This document shows, piece by piece, positions 23,715-35,600 of a stretch of DNA of 64,000 nucleotides; positions within the stretch are counted from its first letter, which is position 1; each line of letters opens with the position of its first letter. Position numbers and translations under genes: made by a program. The stretch is taken from positions 534,001 through 598,000 of the forward strand of contig JACSYO010002131.1 in the NCBI GenBank assembly GCA_016806645.1, read 5' to 3'. Origin of the DNA: Ophiodon elongatus (Eukaryota > Chordata > Actinopteri > Perciformes > Hexagrammidae). The notes below the pieces were generated by a model. The model was given only the letters and a program-made list of their open reading frames with translations, was not told the origin of the DNA and did no database searches.

Positions 23715-25990
23715 GGCCCATATTGCTGGGCCCGTCAACACAAAATTAAAGTTCCTCGTTGTAACTTTAAGTCTATTATTTATAAACCACATTCAAAAAC
23801 AGCACAAACATGCTTTAGTGAGAATAAAACAAAATGCAATTTGATCGTGAAATTTAATAGTTAAATTAGCAAATAAAAAAGTGCTATATACAAAAATAAA
23901 AAAGCAATCATGATAATAAAAATAATGATAATAATAATAATAATAATAATTATTATTGTTATACATAATAATAATATTAATTTCCTTGACTCCTCTGTCC
24001 AATACATAATAATTGTGGTGATTAAATGTGGCCATTTTTCTTTACTGAAAGATTTAAAAAATATATAGACATTACCAGGAATACATAAGTAAAAGTTTAA
24101 ATTTTTTTGAAAAATATTGAATTCTTATGCTGATTATAAATAGGTATTCATTCATAGTTGTCTTCTTTTACCACAGATGCACTTGCAAGATTTCAAATGA
24201 AATACCCATTAGATAAAAGCATTTTCTCCAACCTTTAGAGGAAGAGAGAGACACACAGATGAAACCACATGCCAGTGTTTACAGAAAGCCGGTCAAACCA
24301 CATTGACAGTGGCATCAAAGCAGAAGCAGCAGCCGGTGAAACTGCGCCATATTGCGCAATGGCTCGAAAATGAGAAACCAGCTATTACCAGCTATTTGGT
24401 GTCATTGTCATATTGAGTCTTTTCTGTTGCCGTTCCCCGTTTATTCCTTTTATTTTTTTACAATACAGATATTCAAAGTTTGCGTTCTTTACTTTTTATT
24501 ATCATGTGCACAAACAAAGCACCCTGTAGTGACCATATCACAGACTATAAAGCCTGACTGACTCAAAAGGTGTGTTTGTGTGTATTGTTTGACTCATGCA
24601 CATACCTTCTAAAAACTCACCTGTTTTGCCTCCAAAGAAAAAACATACATAAATTGTTCACATATTAACATATCACAACTGCCAGCTGAACCTGACAACA
24701 ATATCTCAAAAACACAGCAACAAAAACTGCAGAACAAAAGCAGAAGAAAAACAGAAGTTCCTAGTTTCTCCTCCAACAGTAGTAACTACAGTTGTTGGCA
24801 GTGATCTGTTGGCAGTTGCAACAACAGTGCTGTTGCTGACCGAAACCAATACAGTTTAATGAATGAGAGACAGGAAAACGAGACGCGCTCACCTCAAGTC
24901 ATCGACTATAAATCCCGACAGAAGACAGAAGACACCAAGAGCTGGAAAGAAGTCTGACTCTGGTGTTAATGTTGAGTTTTCTTCCTTTTCTTTTGAACCT
25001 GTCCTCTCCCCGTGTTTCCCCCCCACCCACCAACCACTCACTCTCTCGCTCTCTCTGTTTCTCTCTCTCTGTGATTGATTTGTCATGCTTGCTGTAACAC
25101 GTAGTGTAGTGAGAGGGGAAGGTGTGTCCCCATTACCTGGCCCGTCTCTGCCCTGGCAGTCTGTCAACATCCTCACAGGAATTCCTTCTGCGTAGCGTCG
25201 ACTTAGAGGGTTAGTCCACTTTTCCCTTATGGTATGTCGCCATGCCAATAACTACAAAATACAGTTATATTCAGCCCAATTGTATCAAAGTGGTAGTTAA
25301 TATTTTGGAAACTACCCAACATGGTCAAAAGTACATTGCCACCCAAATATTACACCCATTTGTGAATGCTTGTATTTTTGAACCAGACTGAAAGTTTTTT
25401 GTTTGCATTCAACCACAAGAGCTTTAGTATTCATTAATCAGTATTCCATTTCCACACTTCTTAAAACCCATTTTTACAGACTGGCTTTTATGTGATGCAA
25501 TCTTTTTTTACTGCTTGATTTCTAATTGTTATTATTTTATTTTATTTATTTATTGTATATCTTAGTTTGTACTTATCCCATCGATTGGTTTCATTGTACT
25601 GTTTTATCAGAGTTAAAATCTGACCTTTGTTTGTCATGCTTTTGGTTGGGCCTCACTGTTAAGCTTTCTGTTGTCATATTGCCTTGTTGTGACTGTCACA
25701 GCACTTTGTTGACTCTATTTTAATAACCTCATTATAAATAAGGTTATTATTATAAGATCCGAGTTGCTGGTGGCATTCTGGTTCATCCCAAACGTGTTGG
25801 ATGAGGTTAAATTCAGGACTCCGCTCTTTACACCAAGCTTTTCTTTATGGACCTGTGCATGTCATGTTATGGTGAGACAGGGAATGGCATCTGTCACAAA
25901 GTTGAAGATATCATTGCAGGCTGTAACATTAACATTTCCCTTCATTGAAACAAATGGGCCAGTAGCCATTTGCCCATCTGTCAGATGAGC
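23715..25990. other. Gene-poor AT-rich stretch with simple repeats
   Basis: Contains an (AAT)n microsatellite at about 23925-23960 and a CT-rich run at about 25035-25070. Open stretches on both strands here lack family resemblance, and I do not call genes from them. Confidence 0.5.
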
Positions 25991-25997
25991 AGAAAAG

Positions 25998-26112
25998 TGT
26001 TCATAATTATAATAATAATATTAATAATAATACATTTTATTTGTATAGCGCTTTAAAAGGTAAACAAAAACATACATAACTAGCATCACAGGTTAAAAGC
26101 AGATTTAGTTAC
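25998..26112 (-). mobile_element. Retroposon 3' end, inverted copy
   Basis: AAT units followed by 'acattttatttgtatagcgctttaaaagg' form the reverse complement of the tail at 20463-20642, with a matching 'acataactagcatcacaggtt' interior. A 5'-truncated copy. Confidence 0.65.
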
Positions 26113-26739
26113 ATTTGTAGAGTCCTGCCGCGGTTTGAAATTATTCCAGCTGTTTATCACGCCTCTTTTATTTGTCACAAGTGCCAAAAAAAAAAGACTT
26201 CTGCGAAGGAGACACTGGTGTTTTCCCGCTTAAAGCTCCTCGAGATGCATTTAAGGAATTGGAAGGTCCTTCAAGATGAAGCACTGAGATTGATTTCTGG
26301 GTCACGAGCCGAAGGATCAACAAGGCAGAAATAGAGAAATGAGAAAGGCCCCATTGTAAGAGATGTACAAATAAAGGGCTTGGCATGAAGGGAAAGAGAG
26401 ATCTGAGATAGCCCAAACAATAAAAAACAGCCACAGTCATAGTGTATCTTCAGGGCTGTAGTTTTCACAACATGGAGTGATTTGGGTGAATAACACTTTA
26501 AACATTTAACATTAGTTTTTCCTGCCATGAATATCAAATTTTAGATTTTTTTTGTTTTATTTATTTTTTGAGAGGCTTGGTGCAAACTCACGTTCACACC
26601 TAGACCCTTCAAGATGAGTGTTATTTACATTCAAATAAACCAGATTAAATCTTACAATATGAACAATGCAATTTATTTTTTAAATCACAAACCATACTCA
26701 AAGTATTACAATACAATTAAAGACACTGTGGAGTCTGAA

Positions 26740-27056
26740 GGCTCAGCAGAGGATGTACTTTCACACTGCCATCACTGAGTCCATCCTCTGCTCCTCCATC
26801 ACTGTCTCTGCTGAGAGGGTGATTGGCTGCAATATGTCGTCCCCCCATGACTTATTCCCCTCCAGGACCCTGAGGCGGGCAAGAAAGATTGTAGTGGAAA
26901 CCTTTCACCCTGGACACAAACTCTTCGAGTCCCTTCCCTCATCAGGAGGCTGCGGTCCATCAGGACAAAGACCTCACACCACAAAAACTGTTTCTTCCAA
27001 TCTGCAGTTGAGCTCATCAAAAAAGCCCGGGACCCACCACTGACTCAGACAATTTC
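26740..27056 (+). mobile_element. LINE reverse-transcriptase C-terminal fragment (decayed)
   Basis: Read across two frames, the plus strand gives HTAITESILCSSITV, then RARKIV, then HKLFESLPSSGG and RLRSIRTKTSHHKNCFFQ. This is the familiar C-terminus of a fish CR1/Rex-like LINE ORF2 (a LLPSGRR-type block followed by Arg/Lys-rich sequence ending in a SFFP-like motif). Frameshifts make it a pseudogene fragment. It lies just downstream of TRIM A. Confidence 0.6.
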
Positions 27057-27280
27057 TTACAGTTACACACCCTTGCACAACTTTTCTTTATTAATATACC
27101 CATGACATTTTAATAGCATGCTTATTTTAAAGATTGTTTGCTTGCTACACCAATGGAGCTGTATTAACGAGTTGCATCTTTTTTATTTTTTTTGGGACTG
27201 TCAAAATGAAACAACTTTTCCATCGAAGGGAGATGTTGTTGCAGAACAGGAGAAAAAAAACTTGATATTACAAAGTTTTA

Positions 27281-30200
27281 CTACCATAACTTGACCAACT
27301 GTGCAAACACACCAATATCATACCATTCATATTCCAGCCCAAGCCCTGGATAAAGAGGCTGGGTGAACGTGGTCTGGACTTTGTGGAGCAGCACCATCGG
27401 TTCAGGGACATGATAGAAACACAGAGTGCCTGCTTTATAATCCAGATACACTCCAATCTTTTTGGAGAAAGGCCCTAACACCCTTGTTACTTCATTATTG
27501 TGACGGAACAAGAAACCATTTTCCGTCCACTCTAAACTCCAGGACTTGTCATCTTTTCCAAACTGCGACTCGTCTGATGTGCGGTTGATGTTTTTGTATG
27601 CCACTGCTGCAGACAGAGTGTGAGCATGCCCCTCCACCTCCCAGTAACATCGCTCTGACAAAGCCTCTCTGCACAGCACCTGGGGCCACTTAGTAAACCT
27701 GTCTGGGTGAGCAGGATACGAGGTGGGTGAAGGCCTCACCCTGAGGTCGTCGTCTATCAGGTGGAGATAGGGGTAGTTTGAGTTCCCATCCAGTGTGAGG
27801 GGACAGCAATCTGCCGGGAAAACTGAGTGAGTATTAACACTGCTAATGATTATTTTATTCAAAAGTAAAGAACTGAATGTCTTACAGCGTAAAAATTCCT
27901 CTCTGGTTTTTGGTGTTGGTGGTAGTGAGAAGTCAACATAAGAGACTGTAAGAAAGAAAGCATTAGGACATGAATCTGACAATTATGAGTCAGAATTGAT
28001 ATATGTCCATGTGTTACCTGTGGCAGAGATCCTGGGCCATGTGTCCCTTACGACAGTCTCTAATTTACATTTCAGCTCACACACGCACCCAGTCACAGCT
28101 CTGAAGGAACGCAGAGGAGCAGCGTCGAATGAAAAGTTTGCAGAGTCACAGGAAGTTGAGAGGGACTGGAAAATCTGAGGGGAAAAGAGACAGAGGCGAA
28201 GTTAAAGACAGAAAAAAAAAACAGAACAAATATACATACAAATAGAGATAGTTAGCCAGAATATAGAAATATCCCATTTCATTTTTTAACCTTTGATGTT
28301 GTGTGAACTGTGATCACTACAGGTTTAAAATATCTGTTTGCAATGTCTCTTATGGCGCCGATTTTAGCCGTCCCATCTGTGTGATTCCTGTCAGTAATTT
28401 GGCTGTACTGCACCGGAAACTGTTTATTCAATCATGCAGAAATGTCTTCAAAACAACTCCAAAAAGTCAAGAGACAACACTAAAAAGTGTTGGGTACCTG
28501 AATCATATGGATGTGATCATCAACATGCAACAGCTGCTCCAGTTCAGCGTCTCTACTCTTCAGCTTGCTGATCTCCTCCTTAAGCTGGCGCCGCAGCTCT
28601 TCAGCCTGAGCGACGGCGGTCTTCTTCTGATCTCCGATCAGCTGCTTCACCTCTCTACATCTTCTCTGCGTGGAGGAGATTATCTCGGCAAAGATCTCGT
28701 CACAGTCCTTCATCGCAGTCTGGGCACAACTCTGTTGGCCCACATCAGAATTGTTTTACTTTTAATAAATTGCTTCAAAAAAATTTTTTTAAGACTCGAA
28801 CACGTTTGAACATGATGAAACTTCAGCTGAAAGGGCACTGTTCACAAGCTGGTGTTGACCTCCCAAGGGCCAAAATAAAAAGGACTTACCCATCGGGAAA
28901 ATTGTTAATCGATGTGGAAAATTGGCTGCATGTCCAACATACTCCCTGAATTCTCTATGCCAGGAGCCTAAATTTAGAATTCCATCCAGATTAAAAAGGA
29001 AGTCTGTGAGTTTCAGCTAGTTGACCCAAATATAACTTGACATTGTTATGCCCATTCATTGGGCATAACAACTGACTGTAGAAATGTCCACATCTGACTG
29101 TAGAGATGTCCACATCATCCTCAGTGGCATTTCACAATCAATCAAGATTTATGAATCACTACCACTCATTTCAAACCTTGACATTCTCCTCAGCTCGGCT
29201 CAGCGTCAGCAGTTCCCTCTGTCTCTGCTTGACTCTCGCCAGGACTTCCTTTTGACTGGAAACCAGACGTTTCTGGAAGGAAGAAAGCATCAGTATTTGC
29301 TTCGAGACTGGAGCGGTTCATGTTCAAGAAAAAATATTTAAAATAAAATAAAATGATGAATGTTTCATGTCAGTACGAGCTCAACAGAGGACATTAAAAG
29401 ACTTAATGATTATGTTTTATGACTATATGCCCTTTTGGAGCATACTGGACTTTGAAAAGGAACAATATGGAGAGATAAGTGAATGTGAAAACACCCTTCA
29501 GTCTACCTCTGTCTCAGCTTTCTGTAGTGAAACAGAAATGGTATTGTGGCCCTTATGCTCATCTATAACGCACAGATGGCAGATGCACTTCCTGTCCGTC
29601 CGACAGTAGACCTCCATCAGCTTGTTGTGCCTCTCACACATCTTTTCCTGCAGCGGGATCGTAGCCGAGACCAGCTGGTGCTTCTTCAACACGGGAACAC
29701 TGTGGTGAGGCTCGAGGTGATCCGGACAGTAAGACGCCAAGCACGTCAGGCAAGACATGGTGGCTTTGATTCGTCTGGTCCCAGAGCAGAAATCACAGAC
29801 GACGTCTTCTGGGCCGGCACAGGCCGGAGAAGGAGAGGGCTGCTGGGTGCTGCTCTTCTTCAGCATCTCCACCACCTGTGCATGATGGGAAAGAAAGGTG
29901 CTGATGATCAAGAATCCAATAGATACATGAATTAAATAACAGTAAAAATAAGTTTAAGTGTAACCGAGATATGTACCGAATGTACCGAATGCACTTGAAT
30001 AATCAACTCATCAGTGCTTTCTGTTGGGAAAACTACTTAATGGAGACCGTTTCTAATTAACTTCGTACCAAACTCTGGCTTTCAATACCGAGAAAGTCTA
30101 AACCAATATGTGCTAAAAGTTGATATCAGCCTAGCATTGACCCAGATGACTTGTCAGTCTAGACCTCTGCCTCGGCAGCAATTCTTTTAGTGTTATTGAA

Positions 30201-31174
30201 ATGCAAAAAAAGATTTGTAGACAATTAGAAAATTAGTAGACAGTTGGCCCCTCCTTCCCGGATCTGACATAGTGCTTTGTTAGTGCTAAAGGAAGGTCTG
30301 GCTCCACACATTAAGATTTTTCTATGGGAGGAAAAATATTTAATATTTCTTTAAACCAATCATGGTCGTCTCAGGTGGCGTTGAGCATAGAGTGCAACAG
30401 CGATGCTCTTGCGTGCAGATGGCGGAAGGGCAGGAGAAGGCAGATTTATACCTACAGCCCACACCTGTTGAGTCAGACTTTGAGCTTTGTCTGCTCGGCG
30501 CTTTGCTTCGCTTCATTTGCTGTTTGTTTTTTTTAGCATTGAGTCCGCCATTTTCCTGGCTTCCTGCACCTGGTCACTGTATTTTTTATAGAGGTTGACG
30601 CCCAGAAACGTCCCAAACACAGCAAAATAACAACATGTGGTGATTGAGAGGGATTCTTTTTCAATTACTATTTCTTTTTTTTAGAAGAATCGTACTGGTT
30701 GTGCCTAAAAAATATTCCTGGATTAACACAAAAAAAAAAAAAAAACTTTAACTCCAGTAAAATGTGTTAACTTTATAAATTCCCTGCTAACTAACAACCA
30801 CATCAAACAGAATCACCGCCATCACTGCTATTACCAATGATAGTACCATTTTAACTAATACTAATGAGGAACAAGAAGAAATGTATGTAGCTGATTTACT
30901 ATCAGTTGTATAATTCTGCCCTCACCTCAGCCAGCATGGTGTTCCTCTTCAGAACCGGCCTCGGACTGAAGGTCTCCCTGCACTGAGGACAGCTGTACTG
31001 TCCTTTCTTCTTTACCTGGTCCCAGCAATCTTCAATACAGTGTCTGCAGTAACTGTGTCCACAGGGGATGGCGACTGGTTCCTTTAGCAGGTCCAGACAT
31101 ACTGAACAGGTAAACTGATCCTGGTCCAGCTCAAGTCTGTGCTGCTCCTCTTGCTGATGTTGTTTGCCAGCCAT
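27281..31174 (-). CDS. TRIM A: finTRIM-type RING/B-box/coiled-coil/B30.2 protein
   Basis: Predicted E3 ubiquitin ligase of the fish TRIM (finTRIM/TRIM25-like) group. Seven exons: 30926-31174, 29507-29875, 29177-29272, 28498-28731, 28018-28174, 27886-27945 and 27281-27810. All junctions match in phase and give 564 residues. The C3HC4 RING starts at CSVC (23-26) and includes CGHSYC and CPQC. Two B-boxes lie within 84-206 (CDFCSG..., CERHNKLMEVYC). The 32-residue and 78-residue exons form the coiled coil. The last exon is PRY/SPRY (LTLDGNS... to CYWEVEG... and LYPGLGLEYEW). The start is the ATG of MAGKQ, aligned with MAEQQ in TRIM B and C. Intact. It is clearly older than the B/C pair. The exact paralogue name cannot be given. 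Confidence 0.85.
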
Positions 31175-31189
31175 TTTCACTGTCAACCA

Positions 31190-32600
31190 CTTTCATGACA
31201 AGACAAGAGCTGGGTTTCAATTTGTTTGAAATACTTGGAAAAGAAGGAGCTGATTCTCTGGTCACACCAGAAGCGGTGAGGCTATTCAGAGCAGTGTGCG
31301 AGGTTCAAGGCTCAATGTCCACCAACTTTAATTGACATCACCTCTGTGCTCAGAGAAACTGTGTTAAAGGGGCAGACAGCCATTTTACACAATAAGAACA
31401 GTCGTCTGTCGAAGTCTAAGAAAATTGAATTGTCATGAATTAATTGGGGTATAGATTTGAATATTTCGAATAAGATTGATTTAGATTCAATTCAATGCAA
31501 CTTGGTTTATCCCTGCAAGTCAATGTGCTTGAAAATTATACGTACAGTTCTGGTAATGATTAACAAATATCAACTATCAAAAGTATCTTATCTGTACAAT
31601 TTTCGATATGTCTAACTTGTATGAAAGTCTGTAGCATTGTGCACCCAAAACATATCATGAAAAGCTAAAAAATAAAGAAGCGTACTGCGCAGTTACCAGG
31701 AAACGGTGTTAATGTCTTTCAAGTCTGTGAGGTTGGACACGTTTCAGACCTGACAGTTGTTGTGAGAACATCTAGAAAAATATGAAAACCTTTACAAATG
31801 TAAAAATATGATATAATATTATAATGCAAAATATTTCAAGGCTTGCAGAAAAGCTTTTAAATGACAAAACCACCCATTGAGGCTGCACTTGATGCACCTC
31901 GTCTTTGCTGGAAGTGACAAATTAAACAAAGCATTTGTCTTGCTTTAGGGAGCTCCCTGTTGACCAGAGGTTGTAAGTGCAGGGTAAACTAGACAGTCAC
32001 ATAGTAAAGAACAAAATGGTCAAATGAGAAAACGTGTTTGCAATCAGTGCTTTTATTAATTAATTATTAATGGTATTAATGATGGCATAATACAGAGAAA
32101 CAGGTCAGTAGAAAATAGTCGATTATAATCCAACACGTTGAAGTTATGCAGAGTCCACATTCAAACCACCACAGTCAGATAAGTCAACGTTGTCAATTGC
32201 TTTAATCACGTATATACTCATGTATGGCACTGTTTTTATAGTAGATTTTTAGATAATTCACAAAGGAGTAATTATAGAGGAATGAACATTTCCCTCCACC
32301 TTTTTCAGAATCACTGCTTAACTTGTTTTGATTATGTTGTGGTTCTCAGCCCCAAACATTTTTCCCTTAAGTTAAAGCTGCAAAAATCTATTTTTGTTAT
32401 ATTAACAATGGATTAATTGTCCGCTCGTAGAGTCAAACCCACAAAGAATTATCACCCGACCCTGGAGTTCCCCCTGGCTCTATACGGAGAATTCAGCAGC
32501 TAAAAAGACAGATATTTCCCCCCGGAGTCGGTGGAGACAAAAACAGAGATAAAGTAAATGTATGTTGGATAACCATCCGCCAGGTGGCCAGAAACACAAC
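31190..32600. other. Spacer between TRIM A and the GIMAP exon
   Basis: About 1.4 kb with no coding signal. It is presumed to hold the TRIM A promoter. No clear TATA box or interferon-response element was seen by eye. Confidence 0.4.
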
Positions 32601-32620
32601 TCCAGATGAATGGAATAGAA

Positions 32621-35600
32621 TTAACGCAGCTTTAAAGGAGCTTTCACTGCGTTTATGACAGCATTTGCTGCCATCTCTACTGCCTCCCGTGCTGTTTCTG
32701 CTTTCCCAGCTGCCTCGTTACCAATAACACCACCTATTACTCCTCCTGTTGCAGCAAAGCCTGCGGCGGTCACACCCAACGCCACTCCACCGACTGCCAG
32801 TCCTGCTGCTTCTCCTCCTGCTGCTGCTGCCGCTGCAGCGCCTCCTAATGCTGGCACCTTTTTCACAAGGTTCATCAACCCTGCACAGTTATGTAGAGCC
32901 GTGACAACTAATCCAACCATCGCTGCTAAGCCAAAAAAAGCTCCTAACACTGTTCCTGTTGCTGTGCCTGCCAGTTGGATCAAAAACCTGTTAGACACTC
33001 TGATTTTTGCCTGTTTTCTGATCTCTTCCTGTGGCATGTTTCCTGACATGTTTTTTTTTATGTGCTCTTCCTCTATCTGTATTTCTTTCTCCACTTCTTG
33101 AAACATCTTGTTGGTGTAGTGGCTTCCATTGTTTTCCATCACCATCTTGTCTATTGTGTTGAGCAGGTCCTCCACCTGGAGCTGGTTGCACCTGTAGTTG
33201 TCCTGCTGGTTGTTCTTCCAGTGTTTGTTGTCAACGACGTGGCACCGGCCGCCGCACTTCTGCACCAGATCACTCAGCTTCTTATTCTCCCTGAAAAACT
33301 CCTCAATTTTCATCCCTTTAAGGAGCTCGTCGCCATGTGTGAAGACGATTACAGCGTATTTTAAAACCTCCTCAGAGAAATATTGGCATATTTTAGCGGT
33401 GACAGCCTGCTCGTGCTCGGTGAATTTTTCCACTTTCAGCACGATGAGAAAGGCATGAGGCCCAGGTGCGCACTCTGTGATGCAGCTCACTATCTCAGAC
33501 TTCAGCTTCTCCTCAGACCTGCCTGTATCAAAGAAACCAGGAGTGTCGATCAGGGTGATGTTTCTTCCATTGACAGATTTGGTTTCAGCTTGACATACAA
33601 TTGTTCCAGAGTTGGGAGAATGGTCTGTTTTGAACAATTTCTCGCCAAATATGGTGTTAGCTAGGTTGCTTTTCCCAGATCCAGTTTTTCCCAGCAGGAC
33701 GACCCTCCTTGGAGTTGACACTAGAAGAGAATAATGACTCTGTTTAGTACATTTGTCTCTTACATCTTTGATTTTAAAAGGAAGGCTTGTTTATGAATTA
33801 CCCACCCAGTGTTACCTTGAATTTGCGAAGAAAACGTAAAAAAAAGAAAAAAAGAGAAAAGTCTTGATGAATTGAAGGAAAAGGGGGCAGCGTTTCACAA
33901 CAGCAGAACTATATCCAAACATCCATTTACAAAATTGGAGATTAATTTGGATTATACTGCATGAGCTGTGTGACAGTTTGTAAACGGATGTTTGGATGTA
34001 CTTTTGCTATTGTTAAACGCTGCCGTTTTTTTGGGATTCTCCATTCACCGTGCGAGAGAACTCAAGTTTTCTTGAAGAATTCAAGATAACACTGGGTAAG
34101 AAATATTGTCTTATTCACCAATGCAACATATACATATTGATGCTGACAATATACTGTACACCTTACTGCAAATCAAATACATCTGAGTGTAAATAAGTAA
34201 TAAATTTACTTAAAAACACTTCTCCACTAATGCTTTCCTTACACTAATGCTTCGTTTAGTTACCATCAAAGAAAAATAGTCAAATGGGTGCCACAGAAAA
34301 TGAACTCTGATTATTTGCTGTCATATAATATATATACCCACCTTGGTCTGGTTCTTTTGGGAATCTTTTAATTTGGAAAGTTTCCTGGACATACCTGAAG
34401 GCCTGCAGAGACAAGGAAAGGGTTTAATACCAAGTATATACTCATATGATGTTTGTTAAAATGTTAGCTGACGTTCATAACTCTAAAGTTTTAAAAATGC
34501 AACTGTTTATACTAGTTTATTACGTCAACAATCAACTGTAAGATTTGCATTTAATCATTTCACAATTTTGGAACCCATTGGCTATTGGTCTGAAGACGAT
34601 TTAGCCGCTGGGGGCAACGGCCAATATTCTAGGGGTTCCGGTGAAGCCAGCGCATTTTTGCGCCAAGACTTCCTCTATTGTTCGCTGGTCATTGTTTACA
34701 ATTAGCATCTTGAGATGTGAGAAAGGAGTTGGAGTTTAGAGATGACGTTTGCGCCTGGATTTCTACGCTAATAAAAGACTAATAAAAAGTTAAATCACTG
34801 TATTCATATGCATATATCTGTTTGTGGAGATTTATCATTTTGTATAAATGTGTAATTTGTAAAATAGCGTTATGTTTGACAAAAGATTAATTGCACTCAA
34901 TATCATTAGCCATGGTATTTTAACCTCTTTTTGCACACAAAATAAATCAAAATGTTCTCCCATTTACTATATTCAGTGCAACTTGAATACCTGAGTTTCA
35001 TCGTGAATAATCTGTGTTTATGGCACAATCATTTCCATTACCTCGCTGGACTCTTCATCATTGGGGTGAATGACGACGCGGACCAGGAATGGTGTTCTGC
35101 TGGCTCGGTTCTGGTCAAACGCATGAACTTCCTCCAGTAGAACCCTGGCAACCACGCTGGGAGGAAACTGCAGGGCAACCCCAGTACCGAGTACAGGGAG
35201 AGCAACTGATCCAAACCCTCTGTTCTCACAGGAAGTGAGGCTGTTGCTGATGGCCAGTTTCAGAACCTGTAAAATGTCATAATTACATTATTTTTAAGAC
35301 TAGACAAAAGAAGTACTGTATTAAGGTGCAGAGAACAGAAAACACTGCACTATTGCACCTGAACTGCAGTTCCCTCTGGGTCTTCATCCCAGGGAATGAG
35401 GTCGAGGAAGAACACTGCATTAGATGGAAGTGTGGTCAAGCCCTCCACTAGGACTGCGTCACCAGGCATAGTTCCTTCTCCTGCTTCCTCTCTAAACGTT
35501 GCTGTCAGCTGGGATCCAGCCATTTCATACAAAGTGTTTCCAACACTGGTGGAGAAAGGTTCATGGCCAACCATAGGTGAAACCAGGGCATCCACCTATG

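Noticed and set aside
24889..25248. 119-codon minus-strand open frame
   Set aside because: Low complexity over a CT run, with no splice context and no family resemblance.
32655..33101. Plus-strand Ala/Pro-rich frame opposite the GIMAP tail
   Set aside because: It is the antisense of Gly/Ala-rich coding sequence, a compositional shadow.
34393..34402. Possible GTATGT donor 8 nt into the last macro exon
   Set aside because: It would leave an 8-nt exon and remove the conserved macrodomain end (YVQETFQIKR). The downstream GTGGGT donor fits domain and phase.
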